In this document: one piece after another, positions 1 to 6,685 of the stretch
Position numbering within the stretch: position 1 is the stretch's first letter
Layout: the number at the start of each line of letters is the position of its first letter
Source of the DNA: an uncultured Clostridia bacterium
Lineage (GTDB): Bacteria; Bacillota; Limnochordia; Darwinibacteriales; DTU012
NCBI GenBank assembly: GCA_900019385.1
Contig: FIZJ01000006.1
Location: 30,593-94,592 of the forward strand
Direction of reading: 5' to 3'
Length of the DNA: 64,000 nt
Notes under the pieces: generated by a model
Seen by the model: the letters and a program-made list of their open reading frames with translations, nothing else
What the model was told of the DNA's origin: nothing
Database searches by the model: none
Program-made: the position numbers and the translations under genes

Positions 1-543
1 CTTAAGGCAGAGGGATTGCGATACCTGAAAGAATTTGGTTTTGGTGACCGTCCAGGCAGTCTGCCAGCCCCTCCCCATGACGAACTGGGATGGGCTCAGA
101 TAGGGATCGGGCAGGGCGAGATCCTGGTCACGCCCCTCCAGATGGTTAGTGCTGTCGGCACCATCGCCAACCGTGGTATGCGCATGGGATTGTATTTGGT
201 CAAACCCGTTCCACCATATTGGTTGACCGGCATGTTTTTCGGACCCAGAGCCCTGGGCCAGGTTGTCACCCAGCGCACAGCAGCTCTGGTTCGAGCAGGA
301 ATGGTGGACGTAGTGGCGTATGGGACAGGCCGGGCCGCTCAAATTCCCGGTACGGCAGTTGCAGGTAAAACGGGGACTGCGGAGAATGCTCATGGTAGGG
401 ACCATGCCTGGTTTATAGGATTTGCCCCGGCAGAAAATCCTAGAATCGCTGTGGCAGTATTGGTTGAGCATGGAGGGTATGGAGGAGGCTCAGCCGCTCA
501 AATCGGCGGGCAAGTGCTTATGGAGGCGCTTGACAGGTTATAA
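1..543 (+). CDS. Class B penicillin-binding protein (PbpA-like), C-terminal part
   Basis: The gene enters from the left edge, so only the last 180 codons are visible; the frame is open from base 1. The fragment is the end of a penicillin-binding transpeptidase domain. It carries the conserved stretch around GQGEILVTPLQM and the KTGT box of the active site, followed by HAWFIGFAP. The SxxK and SxN motifs would lie upstream. Such enzymes cross-link peptidoglycan on the outer face of the membrane. Its place 15 bp ahead of a PASTA-domain kinase matches the common cluster of phosphatase, FtsW/RodA, PBP and PknB/PrkC, so an elongation or septation PBP of the PbpA type is likely. The exact subclass cannot be decided from the C-terminus. 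Confidence 0.85.
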   Translation, partial: LKAEGLRYLKEFGFGDRPGSLPAPPHDELGWAQIGIGQGEILVTPLQMVSAVGTIANRGMRMGLYLVKPVPPYWLTGMFFGPRALGQVVTQRTAALVRAGMVDVVAYGTGRAAQIPGTAVAGKTGTAENAHGRDHAWFIGFAPAENPRIAVAVLVEHGGYGGGSAAQIGGQVLMEALDRL

Positions 544-558
544 CGAGAGGTTGGTTTC

Positions 559-2496
559 ATGATCGGCAGCATTCTTTCGAACAGATATGAAATAGTGGAG
601 AAAATCGGCGACGGCGGCATGGCATTGGTCTACAGCGCCAAGGATACTCTGTTGAACCGGTTGGTTGCAGTGAAGATCCTGCGGGAGCAGTATGCCAACG
701 ATAATGAGTTTATCGGCCGATTCTACCGGGAAGCTCAAGCAGCCGCCAGCCTTTCCCATCCAAACGTTGTCACGGTTTATGATGTTGGGACGTACGGCAA
801 GACGCCCTTTATCGTCATGGAATATATTCACGGCAAAAACCTTAGCGAGGTCATCAAAACGGAGGGACGGCTCGCCGCAGCTCAGGCAGTGAAGATCGCC
901 ATCCAGATCTGCTCGGCGCTTGCCCATGCCCACCGCCATGGTATTGTTCACCGCGATATTAAACCCCACAATATATTGATCACCAATGACGGCCAGGTTA
1001 AGGTGACCGACTTTGGAATTGCCGCCGTATCGTCAACAAGTATCACACAAACAGGTGTGGTGCTTGGCTCTGTGCTCTATTTTTCTCCCGAACAGGCTCG
1101 AGGTAGTAAAATTGACCATTTGTCCGATCTCTATTCGCTGGGAGTGGTCATGTACGAGATGCTCTGCGGCACTGTGCCGTTTAAGGCTGAAACACCCATA
1201 TCAATCGCTTTGAAACACATTCAGGATCAACCGGTGCCGCTAACCAGCATCAATCCCGATGTCCCGCCTCATCTGGAAAAGATCGTCCTGAAGCTTTTGG
1301 CCAAACGGCCGGCGGATCGATATCAATCTGCCGCGGAACTGAGCGCCGCATTGGAGCGTCTTGATTTCAGCGCCGGAGTTGACATAGATCAAACCCAGAA
1401 GCTGACCGTGGATATGGTTGACATCAATGAGGAACAAATGCTGGAAGAGGAGGAAGCAGAATTGGCCGCGGTAAATAAGAGGACATCCGGTAAGAGCCGA
1501 AAGAAAACCAAGTCGCGGGCTCCGCTCGTTCTGTTTTCGCTGCTGCTGTTTGCCGGATTGATTTATGGACTTATGGTTTTCATTCCAGAATTCCTGTTTC
1601 CTGATGACGTCCCAGTTCCCAATGTCACGGGATTAAGCGTTGAAGAAGCCGAGCGTATCCTGGCCGAGAGCAGGTTGAGAATGGCAGTGGAGCTTGAAGT
1701 GTTCGACAACGAGGTTCCGGCTGGGCATATCATCAGCCAGGATCCGAAAGCCAACCGCATGAAAAAAGAGAACCAGGTTGTGTTTGTCAGAGTCAGCAAA
1801 GGGCCTGAGCATGTTTATATGCCGAGTGTGATCGGCTTGTCGCACCGGGAAGCGCAGCTGGCTTTGACCCAGGCCGGGTTCACGCTTGGTGAGGCAAAGT
1901 TCGTGCAAACGGGAGACCACCCTGTGAATACGGTGATCGACCAGGAACCAAAACCTGACGAATATGTGGCTTTGGGCTCGCCGGTTGTGCTTGTGGTCAG
2001 TCAAGGGCTGGATACGATTCCAATCGTGGTTCTGCCGAACTTCCGCGGCAAGGAATTGGAGACTGTGCGGCGGGAAATTGCTGAACTGGGTTTAAGGGAA
2101 GGGAAACTGATTCCGGAGTTCAGCACCACAATTCCCAAGAATCATGTAGTTGAACAGAATCCACCGCCTTTTGCAGAAGTAGAGATTGGCTGGGAGGTTG
2201 ACCTTGTTTATTCAGAAGGCTCTCCTGCCAGCGGCAAGTCCGATGCGGAAGGGATTCAGCGTTGGACCACCAACGGAGATTGGCATGTCAAGCAGGTTAG
2301 AATTGACGTTCCGGAAGGCAGGGATCAAGAAATCGCCATCATCGTTGTGGATGATTTCGGGGCAAGGGAGGTCTACCGCCAGGTGCACGCCGGAGGCACC
2401 AGTTTTGACTTTACCGCCCAGGGCAGAGGGGAACAAGCCCGCATACAAGTGTATATAGGAGGAAGATTGTTTATTGATCGTGATTTTGTCGAATGA
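559..2496 (+). CDS. prkC: PASTA-domain serine/threonine protein kinase PrkC
   Basis: This is a membrane eukaryotic-type kinase of 645 aa that senses peptidoglycan fragments or lipid II and phosphorylates cytosolic targets. The kinase domain (about 1-270) shows a glycine loop near 17-22, the ATP-binding Lys39, HRDIKPHN at 131-138, DFG at 151-153 and SPEQARG near 176. An acidic then basic juxtamembrane linker leads to one membrane segment (about 321-345). Three PASTA repeats follow, beginning VPNVTGL, MPSVIGL and LPNFRGK. About 90 residues of beta-rich sequence follow the last PASTA repeat, with no motif I can name. The start is the ATG behind GAGAGG. It follows a PBP gene and overlaps rsgA by 4 bp, the usual Firmicutes context. 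The partner PP2C phosphatase would be upstream of the window. Confidence 0.95.
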   Translation: MIGSILSNRYEIVEKIGDGGMALVYSAKDTLLNRLVAVKILREQYANDNEFIGRFYREAQAAASLSHPNVVTVYDVGTYGKTPFIVMEYIHGKNLSEVIKTEGRLAAAQAVKIAIQICSALAHAHRHGIVHRDIKPHNILITNDGQVKVTDFGIAAVSSTSITQTGVVLGSVLYFSPEQARGSKIDHLSDLYSLGVVMYEMLCGTVPFKAETPISIALKHIQDQPVPLTSINPDVPPHLEKIVLKLLAKRPADRYQSAAELSAALERLDFSAGVDIDQTQKLTVDMVDINEEQMLEEEEAELAAVNKRTSGKSRKKTKSRAPLVLFSLLLFAGLIYGLMVFIPEFLFPDDVPVPNVTGLSVEEAERILAESRLRMAVELEVFDNEVPAGHIISQDPKANRMKKENQVVFVRVSKGPEHVYMPSVIGLSHREAQLALTQAGFTLGEAKFVQTGDHPVNTVIDQEPKPDEYVALGSPVVLVVSQGLDTIPIVVLPNFRGKELETVRREIAELGLREGKLIPEFSTTIPKNHVVEQNPPPFAEVEIGWEVDLVYSEGSPASGKSDAEGIQRWTTNGDWHVKQVRIDVPEGRDQEIAIIVVDDFGAREVYRQVHAGGTSFDFTAQGRGEQARIQVYIGGRLFIDRDFVE

Positions 2497-3374
2497 GTCC
2501 GCTGATGAACCCGATTATTGTCCGCGGCATAGGTGGGTTTTATGATGTGCTAACACCAGACGGCCAGTTGATCCGCTGTCAGCTCAGGGGCAAACTGCGG
2601 CTCAGTCATGATAAAGTTTTAGTAGGCGACTGGGTTCAGCTGAGCATTCTTGAGTGCGGAACAGGAGTTATCGAGGGGGTGCTTCCGAGGAAAAACCAAC
2701 TGGTGCGCCCAGCCATCGCCAATATTGATCAGGCGGTAGTGGTCTTGGCTTTTTCCGACCCCAAGCCCGACTGGCTGTTCCTTGACCGGCTGCTGACGGT
2801 AATCGAAGCCAGCAGACTTCAGACAGTGATCTGCATCAATAAGCGGGACCTGCTTGAACATCCCGATCGGTTCCGCGAGATGATCGGGGTGTATGAGAGC
2901 ATTGGTTATCCTGTTGTGGTTACCAGTACCGTCGACAACCAGGGAATCGATGAACTGAGATTGCTGCTTAAGGACAAGGTAAGTACGTTCGCCGGACCTT
3001 CCGGTGTCGGCAAATCTTCGCTTTTGAACAGAATCGAATCAGGCCTGGATCTACCGGTAGGTTCCATCAGCCGAAAACTGAAACGGGGCAGGCACACCAC
3101 TAGACAGGTGGAGTTGGTCCGCCTCTCCGGCGGAGGTCTGGTCGCAGACACGCCAGGCTTTTCCCAACTGTCATTGTCAGGAGTAGGCAAAGAGAGTCTT
3201 CAGTCATTGTTCCCCGAAATGAAGACTGCAGCTTCCCTTTGCAGGTTCGGCGGATGCCTGCACCGATCAGAACCGGATTGCGAAGTCAGGAAGCTCGCTG
3301 ACTCGGGCCGGATCGCACCATCGCGGTATCAGAACTACTTGACACTCTTGGCGGAAATAGAGCGGATGAGGTGA
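2493..3374 (+). CDS. rsgA: Ribosome small subunit-dependent GTPase RsgA
   Basis: RsgA is a circularly permuted GTPase that acts as a checkpoint in late 30S maturation. An OB-fold N-terminus (about 1-70) is followed by the permuted G domain, with G4 NKRD at 116-119 preceding G1 GPSGVGKSS at 168-176 and G3 DTPGFS at about 219. The C-terminal zinc site has the family pattern of Cys, then CLH, then EPDC. The length of 293 aa is normal. The ATG overlaps the prkC stop (ATGA), indicating translational coupling. The prkC-rsgA-rpe order is the classical Firmicutes arrangement. Confidence 0.96.
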   Translation: MSPLMNPIIVRGIGGFYDVLTPDGQLIRCQLRGKLRLSHDKVLVGDWVQLSILECGTGVIEGVLPRKNQLVRPAIANIDQAVVVLAFSDPKPDWLFLDRLLTVIEASRLQTVICINKRDLLEHPDRFREMIGVYESIGYPVVVTSTVDNQGIDELRLLLKDKVSTFAGPSGVGKSSLLNRIESGLDLPVGSISRKLKRGRHTTRQVELVRLSGGGLVADTPGFSQLSLSGVGKESLQSLFPEMKTAASLCRFGGCLHRSEPDCEVRKLADSGRIAPSRYQNYLTLLAEIERMR

Positions 3375-3379
3375 AGGGA

Positions 3380-4048
3380 ATGGACAAGCTGTTAATATGC
3401 CCATCGATTTTAGCTGCGGATTTCAAGAATCTGGCTGCTGATTTGGGCAAGGTGGCGAACGCAGATTATATCCATGTCGATGTGATGGATGGCCATTTCG
3501 TGCCGAACATAAGCTTTGGGCCCATGATTGCCAAGGCAGTCCAGGAAGTGGTGGACATTCCTCTTGATGTTCATCTGATGGTCACGAACCCCGATGAGTG
3601 TATTGAGCGCTTTGTTCCGCTACGCCCAGGATTCATAACTGTCCATTACGAGGCGTGCACTCATCTGCAGAGGACTCTGGCGAGGATCAGAGAGGCAGGT
3701 GTCAGAGCGGGGGTGGCTTTGAACCCTCATACGCCTTTGACAGGGTTGGAGTATGTATTGGATGATTTGGATCTGATCCTCGTGATGACTGTCAATCCTG
3801 GGTACGGAGGTCAGGAGTTTATCCCCAGTATGGACCAAAAAATCAGAGCGGCGCGGCGGCTGATTGGCGATCGTCCGATCCGGCTGCAGGTGGACGGCGG
3901 GATCAGCCTCGATAACCTTGGCTACATCGTGGAGTGCGGTGCGGATACAATAGTGGCAGGTTCGGCTGTATTTCAGGCTCCAGATCCTGGTGATTATATC
4001 GACAAAATGCGTGCTGGACAGCGTTTGGATAACTTTTTGTCATATTAA
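3380..4048 (+). CDS. rpe: Ribulose-phosphate 3-epimerase
   Basis: Rpe interconverts ribulose 5-phosphate and xylulose 5-phosphate in the pentose phosphate pathway. It is a TIM barrel with the family signatures ICPSILAADF at the N-terminus, HVDVMDGHFVPN, DVHLMV, MTVNPGYGGQ and the phosphate-binding QVDGGI, then AGSAVF. I chose the ATG at 3380, which sits 6 nt behind GAGGTG; the ORF track's GTG at 3371 lies inside that ribosome-binding site and overlaps the rsgA stop. The protein is 222 aa, normal for the family. It is the last gene of the prkC-rsgA-rpe unit. Confidence 0.95.
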   Translation: MDKLLICPSILAADFKNLAADLGKVANADYIHVDVMDGHFVPNISFGPMIAKAVQEVVDIPLDVHLMVTNPDECIERFVPLRPGFITVHYEACTHLQRTLARIREAGVRAGVALNPHTPLTGLEYVLDDLDLILVMTVNPGYGGQEFIPSMDQKIRAARRLIGDRPIRLQVDGGISLDNLGYIVECGADTIVAGSAVFQAPDPGDYIDKMRAGQRLDNFLSY

Positions 4049-4071
4049 TTGGGAAATTTTCATTTTAACTA

Positions 4072-4100
4072 TTGACATATCTGAAAATTGGAGCTATAAT
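4072..4100 (+). promoter_or_regulatory. Perfect-consensus sigma-A promoter
   Basis: TTGACA (4072-4077), a 17-bp spacer and TATAAT (4095-4100) match the vegetative consensus exactly. Transcription would start near 4107, about 430 bp upstream of the TPP aptamer. No protein gene follows at once, so it drives either a non-coding RNA or a very long thiT leader. Confidence 0.8.
4075..4089 (+). promoter_or_regulatory. Possible CodY box in the promoter spacer
   Basis: ACATATCTGAAAATT matches 12 of 15 positions of the known CodY box AATTTTCWGAAAATT. It overlaps the -35 element and spacer of the strong promoter. A further AATTTTC half-site lies at 4055-4061. CodY is encoded in this window. The match is AT-rich and could be chance. 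Confidence 0.25.
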
Positions 4101-4106
4101 TAAACC

Positions 4107-4420
4107 AAACGATGCACTCCCACAGTCATCAAAAGGGGTTGTGACTGGAAAGAGGGTGATAGATGCGAAAAATTGACAGAACAGAAGAGAAACCAAAATA
4201 AAATTACAAAGGATTATCACATAAATAAACCGTCTCCCTTGGGTACTTTTAGATACTGCATAGGGCAGGAGTGAACGATAGATTCGGCTTAGGCAAGACA
4301 TCGTCTTGGGTTTCGCAAAAGGTAAACCAATGGTTCCACCTCAAGCAAAAAGCAAAATCGTCTCCCTTAGGATAAGATAGACGGCGATTCCTGAGGATGG
4401 AAAAGGGTATCGGCAAGGCA
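4107..4420 (+). ncRNA. Unidentified structured transcript or leader
   Basis: This 300-nt stretch downstream of a perfect promoter has no convincing gene. It contains several short hairpins: CAGTCA/TGACTG (4123-4147), CAAGAC/GTCTTG (4294-4308), GGTTT/AAACC near 4310-4330, AACC/GGTT just after, and CGTCT/AGACG near 4360-4385. A direct repeat CGTCTCCCTT occurs twice, near 4231 and 4361. I could not match it to 6S RNA, a T-box, SRP RNA or a riboswitch class that I know. No intrinsic terminator closes it, so it may be the distal leader of thiT rather than a free RNA. One tiny ORF (MRKIDRTEEKPK, 4163-4201) has a ribosome-binding site but is otherwise unsupported. Confidence 0.4.
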
Positions 4421-4540
4421 AATTCCAACTTCCTTCCGGACGCTAGTCTGAGAATACTTAAGTCACAATCTCTTTTGATGGATATAAAAGGAATTTCTCA
4501 CTTCACGGCGAATATATTATCAACAACACAAAATCATAAT

Positions 4541-4627
4541 CCGCTGGGGGAGCCTGGTAAAAGGCTGAGATCAGTGCAGACTGAAACCCTTGGAACCTGT
4601 CAAGGTAATGCTTGCGGAGGGAAGCGG
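4541..4627 (+). promoter_or_regulatory. TPP riboswitch (THI element)
   Basis: The aptamer is closed by a P1 helix of CCGCT (4541-4545) and AGCGG (4623-4627). Between them are the invariant pieces of the class: GGGGGAGCC, GGCTGAGA, ACCCTTGGAACCTG, GGTAATG and GCGGAGGGAAGC. It precedes a terminator and then the thiamine transporter gene, so thiamine pyrophosphate should switch the thiT-thiN unit off. Confidence 0.93.
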
Positions 4628-4660
4628 TGATGCTTGGGGATAATATGTCGCCTTGATAAA

Positions 4661-4687
4661 CTGTGGCTTCCGCGCCACAGTATTTTT
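4661..4687 (+). terminator. Riboswitch expression-platform terminator
   Basis: CTGTGGC and GCCACAG form a 7-bp stem with a TTCCGC loop, followed by TATTTTT. It lies 33 nt after the TPP aptamer and 46 nt before the thiT start, as expected for a transcription-attenuating OFF switch. Confidence 0.85.
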
Positions 4688-4733
4688 ATGCATTATGAGC
4701 TATGTTGAAAAATTGGCGAAGGAGGTATTTGCC

Positions 4734-5282
4734 TTGAAGCGCTTTAATCTGTATGCTCAAGTGGAGGTTGCAGTCGCTGTCGCTTTGGCGGTGGCGTTGT
4801 CATTCTGGAAGGTTCTTACAATGCCGCAAGGAGGCTCGGTGTCTTTAGACATGATTCCACTGCTCTTGCTTGCGGCGCGGAGGGGGACCCCCGTAGGGCT
4901 TTTGGGAGGGTTGCTGTTTGGATTGATCAAGCTTCTTTTGGGGGCGTATATTGTGCATCCTATCCAAGCCATTCTCGACTATCCGCTGGCTTTTACCGTC
5001 CTGGGGTTTGCCGGGCTGTGGGTGAGATACGGAACAACGTACAATGATTATCTGCGCAATGGTTTTTCCCTTGCATTCGCCCTGATGCTTAGGTTCGTCA
5101 GCCATTTCATCTCCGGCATGGTCTTTTTCGGTGAGTACGCTCCGGAAGGGACACCAGTATGGCTGTATTCTCTGACGTACAATGCCAATTATTATATACC
5201 GGAAATGATCGTGGCGTTGGTAGTAGTTCTGATACTGTTGGCTCGAAAGGAGATCGCCCAAGTTGGCCAATCCGCAGCCTAA
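4734..5282 (+). CDS. thiT: Thiamine ECF transporter substrate-binding subunit ThiT
   Basis: ThiT is the integral-membrane S-component that binds thiamine for the shared ECF energy-coupling module. The 182-aa protein has about six hydrophobic segments and the ThiT-type stretch YIVHPIQAILDYPLAFT, with a conserved NANYYIPE near the end. I chose the TTG at 4734, 7 nt behind a full AAGGAGGT. The ORF track's start at 4653 falls before the riboswitch terminator and would add a non-family N-terminus. A TPP riboswitch directly upstream supports the substrate. The ECF ATPases and T-component are not in the window. Confidence 0.93.
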   Translation: MKRFNLYAQVEVAVAVALAVALSFWKVLTMPQGGSVSLDMIPLLLLAARRGTPVGLLGGLLFGLIKLLLGAYIVHPIQAILDYPLAFTVLGFAGLWVRYGTTYNDYLRNGFSLAFALMLRFVSHFISGMVFFGEYAPEGTPVWLYSLTYNANYYIPEMIVALVVVLILLARKEIAQVGQSAA

Positions 5283-5919
5283 ATGGGATCGATGCCTGAT
5301 TATTGGCCATGGTGAGGATGTTCCTGACAATCCCCCTAAGGTTGACGGCAGCACCTTGATTATTGCCGCCGACGGCGGCTTGATCCGCGCCCGGCAGTGG
5401 GGGCTGGTTCCTCACTGGCTGCTTGGAGATTTTGATTCGCTGGACCCAGGTTCCAGCTGCGAACTGCCGGCCGATAGGATCATCGCTTACCCCGCAGAGA
5501 AAGATCAAACCGATCTTGAGCTGGCGGTGGACTTCGCTCTCGGGCTTGGCGTGAGAGAGATTGTGATGACGGGGGTATGGGGCGGGCGGATCGATCACAG
5601 TCTGGGGAACATCGAAATACTGTGCAAACTGGCTGGTAAACATGTTAAAGCGCAAATGATCACCAGCAGCGCCGACTTGTATCTCGTTGATCGGTCGCTG
5701 AGGCTTGAGCTTCCGATTGGTACCACCGTCTCACTGCTTCCTTTGACGTCCAAGGTAACCGGCGTTACCACCAGCGGGTTATACTATGCTTTGCAAAACG
5801 CTGTGATTAAAAAAGGCAGCACCAAGACAATCAGCAACTATACCGTGTCATCGTGCATGGAGTTGAGGTGTGAAACTGGTGTGCTGCTGGCGATAGTGTT
5901 AAAAAAAGACCCCAGGTAG
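5263..5919 (+). CDS. thiN: Thiamine pyrophosphokinase
   Basis: ThiN transfers pyrophosphate from ATP to thiamine, making TPP from salvaged vitamin. The 218-aa protein shows the family motifs AADGGL, LLGDFDSL, DQTDLELA and GGRIDHSLGNI, which form the catalytic and thiamine-binding sites. The TTG start overlaps thiT by 20 bp and has AAGGAG 10 nt upstream, so the two are co-translated. Uptake by ThiT and phosphorylation by ThiN form one salvage path, whose product feeds back on the riboswitch. The stop codon lies inside a hairpin shared with rpmB on the other strand. Confidence 0.95.
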   Translation: MANPQPKWDRCLIIGHGEDVPDNPPKVDGSTLIIAADGGLIRARQWGLVPHWLLGDFDSLDPGSSCELPADRIIAYPAEKDQTDLELAVDFALGLGVREIVMTGVWGGRIDHSLGNIEILCKLAGKHVKAQMITSSADLYLVDRSLRLELPIGTTVSLLPLTSKVTGVTTSGLYYALQNAVIKKGSTKTISNYTVSSCMELRCETGVLLAIVLKKDPR

Positions 5920-5931
5920 GATTACCTGGGG
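5901..5931 (-). terminator. Terminator of rpmB (shared hairpin with thiN)
   Basis: CCCCAGGTA (5910-5918) and TACCTGGGG (5923-5931) form a perfect 9-bp stem. On the minus strand it is followed by TCTTTTTTT, a strong intrinsic terminator for rpmB. On the plus strand the tail is only CTTGTTGTC, so it is probably weaker for thiN. The stem includes the thiN stop codon. Confidence 0.88.
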
Positions 5932-5957
5932 CTTGTTGTCAAAGGTCAGGGGTTATG

Positions 5958-6149
5958 TTAAACGACTCGCTCGATTTTATTGCTTTTAAGGCATCTCGTA
6001 CAGACATAAGCCCGTTGCGGAACTCCGTCGATTCTGACGCGAACGCGCTGCAGGTTGGGCTTCCAGGTACGGCGAGATTTATTCATGGCGTGACTTCTGG
6101 TGTTGCCGAACACGGTACCTTTGTCACAAACAATGCACCTTCTAGCCAT
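5958..6149 (-). CDS. rpmB: 50S ribosomal protein L28
   Basis: L28 is a small structural protein of the large ribosomal subunit. The 63-aa sequence begins MARRCIVCDKG, then NTRSHAMNKSRRTWKPNLQ, and has a paired CTRC near the C-terminus, giving the four-cysteine zinc-binding form. It is transcribed against its neighbours, as is also seen in Bacillus between yloS/thiN and yloU. It has its own promoter in the divergent region and its own terminator. Confidence 0.97.
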   Translation of the reverse strand: MARRCIVCDKGTVFGNTRSHAMNKSRRTWKPNLQRVRVRIDGVPQRAYVCTRCLKSNKIERVV

Positions 6150-6183
6150 TTAGCTAACCCCCTTTGATTCATCATCGAACATC

Positions 6184-6212
6184 ATTCTAACACACCGCAA
6201 GGGAGTTTGCAA
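6184..6212 (-). promoter_or_regulatory. Sigma-A promoter of rpmB
   Basis: On the minus strand TTGCAA (plus 6207-6212), a 17-bp spacer and TAGAAT (plus 6184-6189) precede rpmB by about 35 bp. It lies back to back with the asp23 promoter. Confidence 0.6.
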
Positions 6213-6223
6213 GCCAAAAATGC

Positions 6224-6252
6224 TTTACATTTCAACGGTAAACAGATAAAAT
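6224..6252 (+). promoter_or_regulatory. Sigma-A promoter of asp23-fakA-degV
   Basis: TTTACA (6224-6229), a 17-bp spacer and TAAAAT (6247-6252) precede the asp23 start by 45 bp. One mismatch to consensus in each box. Confidence 0.6.
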
Positions 6253-6297
6253 GTAGCTGTGGTTAAAAAGCATTGGCAAATATAGGGGGGATAGTTT

Positions 6298-6669
6298 TTG
6301 ACCCAGAAGCTTCAGACTGAACTTGGCAGCATTAATATAAGCGAAGATGTCATCGCGGTCATCTGCGGCGTAGCGGCCATGGAATGCTATGGCCTAGTAG
6401 GAATGGCCTCCCGCAACGTCCAGGATGGGATTAGCGATTTGCTGCGCAAAGACTATTATGAACGTGGTGTCGATGTTCAATATATAGATGATCATAAAGT
6501 CAGTGTCACCCTCTACATTATCGTTGAATACGGAGTAAGAATCTCGGAGGTTGCCCGGAACATCCAGGAACGAGTCAAATACGCTATTGAAAACACAGTT
6601 GGCCTGGAAGTGGAAAGCATTGACATCCGCGTCCAGGGAGTCAGAGTGACTGATGCGAAACGCAAGTGA
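6298..6669 (+). CDS. Asp23/Gls24 family envelope stress protein
   Basis: This 123-aa protein of the Asp23/Gls24 (YloU) family has the typical opening ISEDVIAVICGVAAMECYGLVGM and the closing VESIDIRVQGV. Family members are small cytosolic or membrane-associated proteins linked to envelope homeostasis; the biochemical function is not settled. The TTG start has a GGGGGG ribosome-binding tract about 8 nt upstream. It overlaps the ORF-track version of fakA, and the two are almost always adjacent in Firmicutes. Confidence 0.9.
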   Translation: MTQKLQTELGSINISEDVIAVICGVAAMECYGLVGMASRNVQDGISDLLRKDYYERGVDVQYIDDHKVSVTLYIIVEYGVRISEVARNIQERVKYAIENTVGLEVESIDIRVQGVRVTDAKRK

Positions 6670-6685
6670 GCAGGAGGATACCAAA

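Noticed and set aside
4107-4420. 6S RNA, SRP RNA, T-box or cyclic-di-GMP riboswitch
   Set aside because: None of the conserved cores (AGGGTGGNACCGCG of T-boxes, the SRP apical loop, the GEMM core) could be found; no long closing helix typical of 6S RNA was seen.
4397-4630. Plus-strand ORF of 77 aa before thiT
   Set aside because: It runs through the TPP aptamer and its end is in the conserved P1 strand; the sequence is explained by RNA structure.
4653-4733. N-terminal extension of thiT in the ORF track
   Set aside because: It contains the riboswitch terminator; the full Shine-Dalgarno sits at 4719-4726 before TTG 4734.
5901-6300. spoVM near rpmB, as in Bacillus
   Set aside because: No short ORF resembling SpoVM was found in the gaps around rpmB or in the 4.1-4.5 kb region.
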